Assembly (NCBI GenBank): GCA_965217685.1
Contig: CBDCIZ010000003.1
Span: 4,402,001-4,466,000 of the forward strand
DNA length: 64,000 bases
Origin: Aurantimonas sp965217685
GTDB taxonomy: Bacteria > Pseudomonadota > Alphaproteobacteria > Rhizobiales > Rhizobiaceae
Direction of reading: 5' to 3'
The translations under genes and the position numbers were made by a program. The notes under the pieces were generated by a model, which did no database searches, was not told the origin of the DNA, and was given only the letters and a program-made list of their open reading frames with translations. Position 1 is the stretch's first letter, and each line of letters begins with the position of its first letter. Positions 54,657-63,579 of this stretch are shown here, piece by piece.

Positions 54657-55283
54657 TCAGACCGCCGGTGCCCGCGCCGCGTCTTCGAGGAAGGCCCAGA
54701 CGTATTCGGCGAATGAGCGCCAGCACTCGATCTCGAAACGCGTTTCGCCGGTGCGCCACAAAACGATCTCGGCCTTGGACAGGACCGTGCGGCTGCAGGC
54801 GCCGACCGGGAAGCTTTCAAGGCGGACGTCCTGCGGGCAACCGGCGGAGATGACCGCCTCGGCCGCGGGACCCTCGATGCGGAGGGCGAGATTGCGGTGC
54901 GAGACGTCGACCGCCGAGGCGCCGTCGATGGCCGTGAGCGGCGACATCATCGAGAGCTCGTCGTCGGTCGACGCGTCGGGGCCGAGGACGAGCCATTCGT
55001 CCGGGCCGATCCACAGAGCGGCGCGGGTGTTGCCTGCTCCTGCTTGCGAGGTTGCGCTGGTCTTCGGGCGTTGCGGCAGGTCGAAGCCGAGCGCGTCGTT
55101 CACCGCGCCGAAGGCATTGGCCGAAACGCGCAGGCTGATGCGCTCGCGGGGGAGAAGCGGCGTAAGCACGACGCCGGGACCGCTGGCGTAGCGCCCGTCG
55201 AGGGGCGACAGGCGGCGTGGCAGGCTGCGGGTGTCGTTGGGGCGCTTATCGTCCGGGCGCTTCCGAGCGGTCTTCTTCGCCAT
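54657..55283 (-). CDS. soxG: Sarcosine oxidase, gamma subunit
   Basis: The 208-residue small structural subunit of heterotetrameric sarcosine oxidase, with homology to folate-binding GcvT-like folds: 'ERISLRVSANAFGAVNDALGFDLP', 'ALWIGPDEWLVLGP', 'DVSHRNLALRIEGPAAEAVISAGCPQDV', 'TRFEIECWRSFAEYVWAFL'. The N-terminal ~30 residues are basic. ATG 55283 has GAGGGA 7 bases upstream; ATG 55301 would overlap soxA. It is the last gene of the operon. Confidence 0.93.
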   Translation of the reverse strand: MAKKTARKRPDDKRPNDTRSLPRRLSPLDGRYASGPGVVLTPLLPRERISLRVSANAFGAVNDALGFDLPQRPKTSATSQAGAGNTRAALWIGPDEWLVLGPDASTDDELSMMSPLTAIDGASAVDVSHRNLALRIEGPAAEAVISAGCPQDVRLESFPVGACSRTVLSKAEIVLWRTGETRFEIECWRSFAEYVWAFLEDAARAPAV

Positions 55284-55293
55284 CCTGGATCCC

Positions 55294-58275
55294 TCAACCA
55301 TTGAGTCGCTCATTCTCCCGGTCGACGAAGACCGTGCCGATCACTTCCACCGAAACTGGGCCGTCCGGCATCGGCACCGTGAGGGTCTGACCGGTGAGCG
55401 CGCGGCCGTCCCTGACGAGCGCCAGCGCGACCGAGCGGCCGAGCGTTGCCGAGTGGTAGGAGGATGTGACGTGGCCGATCATCGTCATCGGCACCGGCTC
55501 CTGCGGATCGGCGACGATCTGCGCGCCCTCCTCCAGCACGGTCATCGGGTTCAGCGTGCGCAGGCCAACGAGCTGCTTGCGGCCCTTGGCCGAAAGATCC
55601 GGGCGTTCGAGGCCGCGCTTGCCGACAAAATCGGCCTTCTTCTTCGACACCGCCCAGCTCATGCCGGCATCGGCCGGTGTGACCGTGCCGTCGGTCTCCT
55701 GGCCGACGATGATATAGCCCTTTTCGGCGCGCAGGACGTGCATCGTCTCGGTGCCGTAGGGCTCAATGCCGAGCGGCCGGCCTTCCTCGCGCAGCCTGTC
55801 CCAGACGGCGCGGCCATGGTCGGACGGCACATTGATCTCGTAGCCGAGTTCGCCGGTGAAGGAAACTCGGAACAGCCGGCAAGGCAAGCCCATGAAGCGG
55901 CAGGTCGCGATGGACATGTGCGGGAAGGCGTCGTTCGTCAGTTCGATGCCGTCGACATGGGGGGCGATGAGGTCGCGCGCTTTCGGGCCCTGGACGGCGA
56001 TGACCGCCCATTGCTCGGTGACGGAGGTCAGCCAGACGTTCAGCTCGGGGAACTCGGTCTGGCGGTAGTCCTCCATCTGGTTGAGGACGCGCGGCGCACC
56101 GCCGGTGGTCGTGGTGACGTGGTAGCGGTTCTCCTCGACGCGGGCGACGATGCCGTCGTCGATGATGAAGCCGGCCTCGTTGAGCATCAGGCCGTAGCGG
56201 CATTTGCCGACGGCGAGCGAGGCGAAGGGTGTTGCGTAGACGAGGTCGAGGAATTTCGCCGCGTCCGGGCCGGTGACCTCGATCTTGCCCAGCGTCGTCG
56301 CGTCGAAGAGGCCACCGGCCTCGCGCACGGTGCGGCATTCGCGGGCGACGGCCGAATGGATGTCCCCGCCCCGGCCGAAATACCAGGCGCGTTTCCACTG
56401 GGAGACGTCCTCGAAGGCGGCGCCCTCGGCTTCGGCGCTGGCGTGGATCGGCGTCTTGCGGGTCGGATCGAAGAGCTCGGCCCGGCCGTGGCCGGCGATG
56501 GTGCCGAAGGTCACCGGCGTGAACGGCGCGCGGAACGTCGTCAGCCCGACGTCGGGCATGGGCTTGGCCAGCGCCTCGGCGGCGACGCCGATGCCGTGGA
56601 TGTTGGAGAGCTTGCCCTGATCGGTCGCCATGCCGTTGGTGGTGAAGCGCTTGATGTGCTCGACGGAGGTGAAACCCTCCGCGATGGCGAGGCGGATGTC
56701 CCTGGCGGTGACGTCGTTCTGGTAGTCGACGAAAGCCTTGACGGATTTGCCGGGCCCGGCGGCCGGCGTCGCGCCGGCCATGCCGCCGCCCGAAAGCGAG
56801 GCATGGGCAATGGTCGGTGACGTGGCTTCGAACGCCTTGTCGCCGCCAGCCCGCGCGCCAGAAAGGCTCGCTTCGGCGATCGTGGCGGCGAGGTCGAACT
56901 GGCCGGCGCAGGCGCCGACGCTTTCGCATTCCTGCACCGGCTTGCCCGGCACATAGGAATAAAGCGCCGGGTCGAAGGCGAGCGTGCCGCGCGATTGCGA
57001 GAACAGATGCACCGAGGGCGTAAAACCTGCCGACATCAGCAATGCGTCGCAGGCAAAGCTGCGATTGTCCTGACCGGTGCGCAGATCCTCGACGGTAAAG
57101 CCGGTGATGCGCCTGGTGCCGGTCACGGTCTTGACGCCGTAGCCGGCCAGCACCTCGATGCCGGCCCGACGCGCAGCCGTGGCCAGCGACGGCTCAGGCT
57201 CGGCGCGCAGATCGACGATGACCGGTACGTCGACGCCGGATTGGACAAGGTCGATCGCTGCGGCATAGGCCGCGTCATGGGCGGTGAAGACGGCGACCCG
57301 GCGGCCGGGGGTGACGCCGTAATGATTGAGGTACAGGCGTCCGGCGCCGGCGAGCATGATACCGGGGCGATCGTTGTCGGGGAAGACCAGCGGCCGCTCG
57401 ATGCAGCCGGTGGCGAGCACGACCTTCTGAGCGCGAACCTGCCAGAGGCGCTCGCGCGGGAGCGCCGGGTCGGGGTTGGGAAGATGCTCGGTGATCTGCT
57501 CGGCGAGCGAGAGCATGTTGTGATTGTGGTAGCCGAAGACCGTCGTGCGCGGCATGACGCGGACGTTGTCCATGGTTTCGAGCCGCGCGACGGCGTCCGC
57601 GACCCAGGCCATCGCCGACTTGCCGTCGATCGTCGTGTCACGTTCGACCTTCAGCCAGCCGCCGAAGGTCAAATTCTCGTCGGCGATGAGGACGCTGGCA
57701 CCGGTTTCACCGGCCGCGAGCGCGGCGGCGAGACCCGCGGGACCGCCGCCCGCGACGACGACGTCGACATGCAGATAGCGGTTGGCATAGCGCTCGGGAT
57801 CCTCGATTTCGGGCGCCCGGCCGAGGCCCGCGGCGGCGCGGATGTTGGGCTCGTAGACCTTGTGCCAAAAACTCTTCGGCCACATGAAGGTCTTGTAGTA
57901 GAAGCCCGCCGTCAGGAAGCGCGACAGGACGCCGTTGACGCCGCCGATGTCGAAATCGAGCGACGGCCAGCGGTTCTGGCTTGTCGCTTTCAGCCCGTCA
58001 TAGAGCGGTTGCATGGTGGCGCGGATGTTGGGCTGGCGGCGCGCGGCATCGCGGGCGATCTCCATCAACGCGTTCGGCTCCTCCGGGCCGGAGCCCAGAA
58101 TACCGCGCGGCCGGTGGTATTTGAACGAGCGGCCGGTCAAATGGATGCCGTTGGCGAGCAACGCCGAGGCCAGCGTGTCGCCCTCGCGGCCGGCATAGCT
58201 GTTGCCGTCGAAGCTGAATTCGATGCGCCTGGCCTTGCCGAGACGGCCGGTCTTATCGAGGCGGAACGATCGCAT
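55294..58275 (-). CDS. soxA: Sarcosine oxidase, alpha subunit
   Basis: A 993-residue flavoprotein that oxidises sarcosine to glycine and passes the one-carbon unit to tetrahydrofolate. Domains in order: a [2Fe-2S]-ferredoxin-like segment ('IEFSFDGNSYAGREGDTLASALLANG', without the cluster cysteines), an NAD(FAD)-binding 'VDVVVAGGGPAGLAAALAAGETGASVLIADE' (~175), a PNDR oxidoreductase region with 'KVVLATGCIERPLVFPDNDRPGIMLAGA', and a C-terminal GcvT/folate-binding half ('RAWYFGRGGDIHSAVARECRTVREAGGLFDATTLGKIEVTGPDAAKFLD'). The start overlaps the soxD stop as TGATG. Confidence 0.97.
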   Translation of the reverse strand: MRSFRLDKTGRLGKARRIEFSFDGNSYAGREGDTLASALLANGIHLTGRSFKYHRPRGILGSGPEEPNALMEIARDAARRQPNIRATMQPLYDGLKATSQNRWPSLDFDIGGVNGVLSRFLTAGFYYKTFMWPKSFWHKVYEPNIRAAAGLGRAPEIEDPERYANRYLHVDVVVAGGGPAGLAAALAAGETGASVLIADENLTFGGWLKVERDTTIDGKSAMAWVADAVARLETMDNVRVMPRTTVFGYHNHNMLSLAEQITEHLPNPDPALPRERLWQVRAQKVVLATGCIERPLVFPDNDRPGIMLAGAGRLYLNHYGVTPGRRVAVFTAHDAAYAAAIDLVQSGVDVPVIVDLRAEPEPSLATAARRAGIEVLAGYGVKTVTGTRRITGFTVEDLRTGQDNRSFACDALLMSAGFTPSVHLFSQSRGTLAFDPALYSYVPGKPVQECESVGACAGQFDLAATIAEASLSGARAGGDKAFEATSPTIAHASLSGGGMAGATPAAGPGKSVKAFVDYQNDVTARDIRLAIAEGFTSVEHIKRFTTNGMATDQGKLSNIHGIGVAAEALAKPMPDVGLTTFRAPFTPVTFGTIAGHGRAELFDPTRKTPIHASAEAEGAAFEDVSQWKRAWYFGRGGDIHSAVARECRTVREAGGLFDATTLGKIEVTGPDAAKFLDLVYATPFASLAVGKCRYGLMLNEAGFIIDDGIVARVEENRYHVTTTTGGAPRVLNQMEDYRQTEFPELNVWLTSVTEQWAVIAVQGPKARDLIAPHVDGIELTNDAFPHMSIATCRFMGLPCRLFRVSFTGELGYEINVPSDHGRAVWDRLREEGRPLGIEPYGTETMHVLRAEKGYIIVGQETDGTVTPADAGMSWAVSKKKADFVGKRGLERPDLSAKGRKQLVGLRTLNPMTVLEEGAQIVADPQEPVPMTMIGHVTSSYHSATLGRSVALALVRDGRALTGQTLTVPMPDGPVSVEVIGTVFVDRENERLNG

Positions 58276-58784
58276 CAGGCGCTCTCCCCGTTGGATGTTT
58301 TTTCGCGGGCGACAGCGTTGTCGTCGAACTCGCCGTCGGTGTCTGCATCCAATTCCGCAAACGTGCCGTCGGGCCCGACGCTCGGATGCGGAACCGGCGG
58401 GATGGGGCCGCCCTCCGGCGTGATCGGCGACGGCTGGCCTTCGAGACCTACGGTTGCGGGCGTTGCGCCGGCGCCGAGACGATCGAGGCCGAGGTCGGAA
58501 CCGACATTTTCCAACTCGGGCCGCGGCTCGCCGGCCTTGTAGAACGCCAGGAACGCATCGGAGACCGAGTGGCGGGCGGCGTTGAAGAAACGGCCGCAGC
58601 CATGGATATGGCGCCAGCGCTCGAAGACGACGCCGCGGGCGTTGGTGCGCAGATAGAGCGAGGCGGCGACGGCCGCACCGGCATCGAGATCGCTTGCGGG
58701 TCGCGCGATATGGGCCTCGCCGGCGTGGCTGAACTCCAGCTCCGGCCGGTCGTCCTCGCAATAGGGGCAATGAATCAGAAGCAT
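58275..58784 (-). CDS. soxD: Sarcosine oxidase, delta subunit, with a C-terminal extension
   Basis: A 169-residue subunit; ordinary SoxD is ~90-105 residues. The zinc site is visible: Cys6 and Cys9 in 'MLLIHCPYCEDD', His59 and Cys63 in 'ERWRHIHGCGRFFN'. The core ends at about residue 95 ('AFLAFYKAGEPRPE'). The remaining ~75 residues are acidic and Pro/Gly-rich ('ELDADTDGEFDDNAVAREKTSNGESA') and probably disordered. It starts 13 bases after soxB. Confidence 0.92.
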   Translation of the reverse strand: MLLIHCPYCEDDRPELEFSHAGEAHIARPASDLDAGAAVAASLYLRTNARGVVFERWRHIHGCGRFFNAARHSVSDAFLAFYKAGEPRPELENVGSDLGLDRLGAGATPATVGLEGQPSPITPEGGPIPPVPHPSVGPDGTFAELDADTDGEFDDNAVAREKTSNGESA

Positions 58785-58797
58785 CTTGCGCCCCCCG

Positions 58798-60051
58798 TCA
58801 GTGCGCGACGGCGGCAGCCGCCGCCTCGTCGATGAAGCGGCCGGTGGTGAAGCGGTCGAGGCCGAAGGCGGCGTTGAGCGGGTGTGGCTCGTTCCTGGCG
58901 ATGGTGTGGGCGAAGACGTGGCCCGAGCCCGGCGTTGCCTTGAAACCGCCGGTGCCCCAGCCGCAATTGACGAACAGGCCGGGCACGTCGGTCTTCGACA
59001 GGATCGGCGAGCGGTCGGGGGTCACGTCGACGATGCCGCCCCAGGACCGCAGCATGCGCATGCGGCGAAACATCGGGAACATCTCGGAGATGGCATCCAG
59101 GGTATGGTTGAGGATCGAGAAGCTGCCGGTCTGGGAATAGGACGGATACTGATCGGTGCCGGCGCCGATGACGAGTTCGCCCTTGTCGGACTGGGAGATG
59201 TAGGCGTGGACGGTGTTCGACATCACGACGCAAGGAAAGCACGGCTTGACCGGCTCGGAAACGAGCGCCTGCAGCGGAAAGCTTTCCAGCGGCATGCGCA
59301 CGCCCGCCATCTCCATGACGACGGAGGTGTTGCCGGCGGCGACGACGCCGACCTTCCCGGCGCCGATATAACCGCGGCTCGTCTCGACGCCGACGACGGC
59401 GCCATCGGCACCGCGGCGGATGCCGGTGACCATGGTGTTCTGCAGGATGTGAACGCCGCGGGCGGAGGCCGCGCGGGCGTACCCCCAGGCGACGGCGTCG
59501 TGGCGCGCGGTGCCGCCGCGGCGCTGCAGCGCCCCGCCGACAACGGGATAACGGGTGTTCGTCGTGATGTTCAGCGGCGGGCAGTACGCCTTGCAGGCTT
59601 TGGCATCCAGCCATTCGTTGTCGACGCCGTTGAGGCGGTTCGAATGGACGTGACGCTGGGCGACCTGCACGTCGTGGACGTTGTGGGACAGCATCAGGAC
59701 GCCGCGCGGCGAGAACATGACGTTGTAATTGAGGTCCTGGGAGAGGTTCTCCCAGAGCTTGACCGCGTGATTATAGAGCCCGGCGGACTCGTCGTAGAGG
59801 TAGTTGGAACGGATGATCGTGGTGTTGCGACCGGTGTTGCCGCCGCCGAGCCAGCCCTTTTCGATCACCGCGACATTGGTGATGCCGTGTTCTTTGGCAA
59901 GGTAGTAGGCCGTGGCGAGGCCATGGCCGCCGCCGCCGACGATGATCACGTCGTACTGCTTCTTCGGCTCCGGCGAGGCCCATTGCCGGCCCCAGCCGGA
60001 ATGGCCGCGCATCGCTTCGCGAGCGATGGCAAAGGCAGAAAAACGTCGCAT
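58798..60051 (-). CDS. soxB: Sarcosine oxidase, beta subunit
   Basis: A 417-residue flavoprotein that holds the site of sarcosine oxidation. FAD-binding 'VIIVGGGGHGLATAYYLAKEHG' at ~34-56; His184 in 'RRGGTARHDAVAWGYARAA' is the likely covalent FMN attachment site. The C-terminal 'GGIVDVTPDRSPILSKTDVPGLFVNCGWGTGGFKATPGSG' is diagnostic. It is the first gene of soxBDAG; the 163 bases upstream must hold the promoter. The pathway feeds choline, glycine-betaine or methylamine carbon into glycine. Confidence 0.97.
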   Translation of the reverse strand: MRRFSAFAIAREAMRGHSGWGRQWASPEPKKQYDVIIVGGGGHGLATAYYLAKEHGITNVAVIEKGWLGGGNTGRNTTIIRSNYLYDESAGLYNHAVKLWENLSQDLNYNVMFSPRGVLMLSHNVHDVQVAQRHVHSNRLNGVDNEWLDAKACKAYCPPLNITTNTRYPVVGGALQRRGGTARHDAVAWGYARAASARGVHILQNTMVTGIRRGADGAVVGVETSRGYIGAGKVGVVAAGNTSVVMEMAGVRMPLESFPLQALVSEPVKPCFPCVVMSNTVHAYISQSDKGELVIGAGTDQYPSYSQTGSFSILNHTLDAISEMFPMFRRMRMLRSWGGIVDVTPDRSPILSKTDVPGLFVNCGWGTGGFKATPGSGHVFAHTIARNEPHPLNAAFGLDRFTTGRFIDEAAAAAVAH

Positions 60052-60214
60052 GTTAAGCCTCGCGTCGCGACCTGGCCTTGCGGAGACGGCGCCGGTCGCC
60101 CGGCCCGCATCCGCCGCGTCCCCTGATGGTAACGGGACGCGATCGATCCTTCAAACATCTAACCCAATTGCCGGCGAACCGTGCTCGAATTGCGACTTCG
60201 AATGGCGCGGACGC

Positions 60215-60250
60215 AAAGACGGGCGCGACCGTTTGGCCGCGCCCGTCTTT
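60215..60250. terminator. Bidirectional terminator between the PhnA-like gene and soxB
   Basis: Perfect 13-base arms AAAGACGGGCGCG (60215-60227) and CGCGCCCGTCTTT (60238-60250) enclose 10 bases. TTT closes each strand. It ends the minus-strand gene at 60291 and insulates the sox operon. Confidence 0.8.
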
Positions 60251-60290
60251 TCATTCTCCGGTCCGCCGCGAGCGACCGGAATTCCGGTCT

Positions 60291-61169
60291 TTAGTAGACC
60301 CGCTTCGGCGCCCCGACCAGGCCGCCGATCGCGCCGACGACGAGGCCGAGAAGCATCGCGACGAAGGCGCCGAAGGAGGCGGTCGAAACCGTCTGCGCCG
60401 CGTCGTCCGCCGCCTGGCGGGCCTTCTGCATGGCGGCATCGTATTTCTGCTGGAACTCCTGAAGGCGCTGCTCGGCCTCCTGCTGCGGAATGCCGGCCTG
60501 CTGGGCGATCACCTGCGTCGCCGCATTGCGCTGATCGGGGGTAGCGTTCTCGCCCAGACCGGCGACGATCGTCGAGATCGCGCCGGAGAGGTCCTCCTGA
60601 CCGGTGGCCTGCTGGGCCTGATCCTGCAACTGGTCGCCGGCCTGCTGGGCCTGGTCGGCACCCTTCTGCAGAAGCTGCTGAGCCTGGCTCTTCAAGGGCT
60701 CGGGCAACGTGTCCAGCGACTGCGGCGTCACCGACGAGGCGGCGCTGGCGAGGCTCTGGATGGAGCCGCCGAGGGCGCCGAAGGCTCCGCCGATGACGGC
60801 CGAAGCCCCGCTGGTCAAAAGATAGAGAACCAGGAGGGTAGAGGTCGCCCAGGTGACGATCCCGTGAAGGGCGGCGTCCATCCTGGTCGGGCTGCCGGCG
60901 AGCCGGCCGGCGGCGAAGGCACCGAAGAACAGCCCGATCAACACGACGGCAATCGCCCACAAGCCGCTGGCCGAAGCGAAGGTGCTGACCGATGGCGTGC
61001 CGTCCGCCGTGGTCGCGTCGACCGTCGACAGGCCGATGCCGAGACCAAGCAGGCCGAGCATGAATTGCAACGCCAGGGCCAGAAGCGTGCCCGCGATGAT
61101 CGCGCCCCAGGACATTCGCCTGATCCCGTCGATGGCCGTCAGAGGCCGATCGCGTCGAATATCACTCAT
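60291..61169 (-). CDS. PhnA-like membrane protein with Gln/Ala-rich helical loop
   Basis: A 292-residue inner-membrane protein of a family named PhnA-like in Rhizobiales. It has N-terminal 'MSWGAIIAGTLLALALQFMLGLLGLGIGLST', two more hydrophobic segments (~75-95 and ~110-140), a Gln/Ala-rich amphipathic loop (~165-255: 'QQLLQKGADQAQQAGDQLQDQAQQA') and a final membrane helix. ATG 61169 has GGAAAG upstream. Function is unknown; envelope stress is sometimes suggested. Confidence 0.82.
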   Translation of the reverse strand: MSDIRRDRPLTAIDGIRRMSWGAIIAGTLLALALQFMLGLLGLGIGLSTVDATTADGTPSVSTFASASGLWAIAVVLIGLFFGAFAAGRLAGSPTRMDAALHGIVTWATSTLLVLYLLTSGASAVIGGAFGALGGSIQSLASAASSVTPQSLDTLPEPLKSQAQQLLQKGADQAQQAGDQLQDQAQQATGQEDLSGAISTIVAGLGENATPDQRNAATQVIAQQAGIPQQEAEQRLQEFQQKYDAAMQKARQAADDAAQTVSTASFGAFVAMLLGLVVGAIGGLVGAPKRVY

Positions 61170-61522
61170 GAAATCGTCTTTCCAAGGACAGGTGCGGTCG
61201 AAAGCCGACCGTCGGGTGTCGCGCATTACAGAAACGGCTCGGTGCAAACGCCATCATGATGCAGGAGCGCATGTGCGACAGAACAGCCCCATGGTTAAAC
61301 CGTTCCGCAACGCGGCAGATTTCCTGAATAGCCAAGCGTCGAACGAAAGCCCAGCCCGCTGAAAAAGCGAACGGGCAAGCCTCCCGGCACGCCGTTCCGA
61401 CAGCCATTCATCGCATGAGTGGCCTGCCGCGCCGCTTGGTGCCGGCTGCGGAATTGGCATCGCCGGCCGCTCGCCTTAAGATCACGATATCTCCAGACGG
61501 ATTGCCCCGGTCGCCTTACCGC
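61170..61522. other. Divergent intergenic region, no gene seen
   Basis: These 353 bases separate the PhnA-like gene from the FUSC gene and must hold both promoters. A GGTTAAACCG-type dyad near 61290-61306 (GGTTAAACCGTTCC) is the only small symmetric element I see. Confidence 0.35.
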
Positions 61523-63538
61523 ATGAACTTCACCCAACACCTCGTCGATCACATGGCGGCGTCCGATCCCAATCTCGCCCGCCTGCGCATGGGCCTTCGC
61601 ACGACGCTGACGCTCGTCGCCGTCGCCACTTCCCTTGCGACGGTCCATCAGATCTACCCGCTACCGGTCGCGGCCTATGGCGTCGGCATGATCACCGCAA
61701 TCCAGGGGGCGCTGGCGATTCGCGACGTCGGCGCCAGGGCGCGGGCGGTGACCCGCCTTTACTGCGCGCTGGCGGGATTCGCCGCGATCATCATGACCGC
61801 CCTGCTTTCGGGCACGCCATGGGTCGTCGACGGTCTGTTCCTGGTGATCATCTTCATCGCCGTGTATCTGCGCAAGTTCGGCGCCCGCTGGAACGCCGTC
61901 GGCATGTACAGCTTCATGTGCACCTTCATCGCCACCTATCTGCACCCGGCGCTCGGCGATCTTGGCGGCGTGGCGCTGGCGCTGGTCCTGTCGGCGATCG
62001 TCGCTCACACCATCCGGAACATCGTGCTGCCGGAGCGGCGCGAGCGCGACTTCCACGTGGCCGTCGCGGCGGTCGGCAACCGGCTGACGGCGCTCAGGAT
62101 CGCCCTTGCGGGCATCGAGCAACGAGCCCGTGTCGACCCGGACGCCGCCGGCGAGATCGTGGAGCTCGAGGGCCAGGTCAAGGACGCGATCCTGATCGCC
62201 GAGGGCAATCTGCCGATAAGGGCACCGGACGACGCCAGCGATGCGGAACGCCGCGACATGGTGGTGGCGCTGTTCGACCTGCAGCTCGCGGCCGAAAGCG
62301 CGATCTTCGTCAGCTTCGAGGAACATGCGACGCCGGCGACGGGCACCGAGAGGGGGGCCGAGAGCGACCTCGACAAGGCGGCCAGAGCCGGCCGGCGCAT
62401 CGAGCGCGCCTGGGCCGCGGTCAAGTCAACGGAAGCCGAGCTTTCGGCTACGGTCTTCCATGGCGAGATGGCGCCGCCCATGGCCCCTGCGACCAAGGAT
62501 TCGGACGGGCTGTTCGGCGATCCGGCGCTCAAGCTTGCGATTCAGGTCACCCTCGCCGCGGCGATCGCCATGGTGGGGGGTCTGTGGCTTTCGGAAACCC
62601 GTTGGTTCTGGGCGATCCTCACCGCATTCCTGGTCTTCACCAACACCCAGTCGAGGGGCGACGCGGCAATCCGGGCGCTGGCCCGCGCCTTCGGCACGCT
62701 GTTCGGCATCGTCGTCGGCATCGGGCTCGCGACGGTGCTGGCCGGCCATTACGCGATCTCGGGGGTGCTGATCGTCGCCTTCGTCTTCATCGGCTTTTAT
62801 TACCTGCAGCTCTCCTACGCGGTGCTCACCTTCTTCGTGACGCTCGTCGTTTCACTGCTCTACGGTCTGCTCGGCGAGTTCACGCCCGCTCTTCTCGTTT
62901 TGCGTCTGGAAGAGACGCTGATCGGCTCGGCGGCCGGCATCTTCATCAGCTTCGTGGTGTTTCCACGCTCGACGAGTGCCGCCGCCGGTTCGGCGGTCGA
63001 CGCCTATTTCGCGGCCTTCGACGCGCTCCTGGGAAGCGCGCTGGACAATCTGAAGACAGGAGCCCATGGCGGGCTGATCATCAAGGCGCGGGCGATCGAC
63101 AAACGCTTCGATGAGCTGAGCCTCGCGGCACGGCCGCTGGGCTCCAACTGGCAGCTGGTGCGTCGGCCGGGTCAGGTACGGCGGACGCTGATACGGTTTC
63201 GCGGCGCCGCGCACTGGGCGCATATTCTCGCCCAGACGATGCGCAACCGGCCGGACGATGCGGCCCATGACGCCGAGATCGAGGGCAGCCTCGAAAGATT
63301 GCGAAACACGGTGGCCGCGTCGCGGCGGAACGGCGAACGCTTCTTCGCCCGCGAGGGCGCGTTTTTAGGGCGCGCGCCAAGCGAAGCCGTGCATCTGCCG
63401 GATTTCGTCGACGATCGGGAGGACCCGCGCTTCGCTATCGCCGTCCTGACCCACATCTTCGATCGCACCGGTGGGGACGACCGTCAGATGCACCCATCGT
63501 CGTCGCGGGAAAAGCAGTTCTGCCTTGCGTCGCGATAG
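61523..63538 (+). CDS. FUSC-family (fusaric-acid-resistance/YccC-like) transporter
   Basis: A 671-residue inner-membrane protein with two membrane halves (~20-155 and ~335-480) around cytoplasmic domains, as in aromatic-acid exporters of the FUSC/AaeB type. Text such as 'RWFWAILTAFLVFTNTQSRGDAAIRALARAFGTLFGIVVGIGLATVL' is characteristic, with repeated Arg-rich cytoplasmic loops. ATG 61523 (MNFTQHLVDH) is chosen as the family-like start; an upstream ATG at 61415 has no ribosome-binding site. No periplasmic adaptor gene is adjacent. Confidence 0.9.
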   Translation: MNFTQHLVDHMAASDPNLARLRMGLRTTLTLVAVATSLATVHQIYPLPVAAYGVGMITAIQGALAIRDVGARARAVTRLYCALAGFAAIIMTALLSGTPWVVDGLFLVIIFIAVYLRKFGARWNAVGMYSFMCTFIATYLHPALGDLGGVALALVLSAIVAHTIRNIVLPERRERDFHVAVAAVGNRLTALRIALAGIEQRARVDPDAAGEIVELEGQVKDAILIAEGNLPIRAPDDASDAERRDMVVALFDLQLAAESAIFVSFEEHATPATGTERGAESDLDKAARAGRRIERAWAAVKSTEAELSATVFHGEMAPPMAPATKDSDGLFGDPALKLAIQVTLAAAIAMVGGLWLSETRWFWAILTAFLVFTNTQSRGDAAIRALARAFGTLFGIVVGIGLATVLAGHYAISGVLIVAFVFIGFYYLQLSYAVLTFFVTLVVSLLYGLLGEFTPALLVLRLEETLIGSAAGIFISFVVFPRSTSAAAGSAVDAYFAAFDALLGSALDNLKTGAHGGLIIKARAIDKRFDELSLAARPLGSNWQLVRRPGQVRRTLIRFRGAAHWAHILAQTMRNRPDDAAHDAEIEGSLERLRNTVAASRRNGERFFAREGAFLGRAPSEAVHLPDFVDDREDPRFAIAVLTHIFDRTGGDDRQMHPSSSREKQFCLASR

Positions 63539-63579
63539 CGCCCCCGAAACGCCCGAGGCAATGCCGTCAATATCCGCCG

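Noticed and set aside
54615..54664. Inverted repeat CGGTCTGA/TCAGACCG between the GST gene and soxG as a terminator
   Set aside because: The arms are only 8 bases with a 34-base loop and no T-run.
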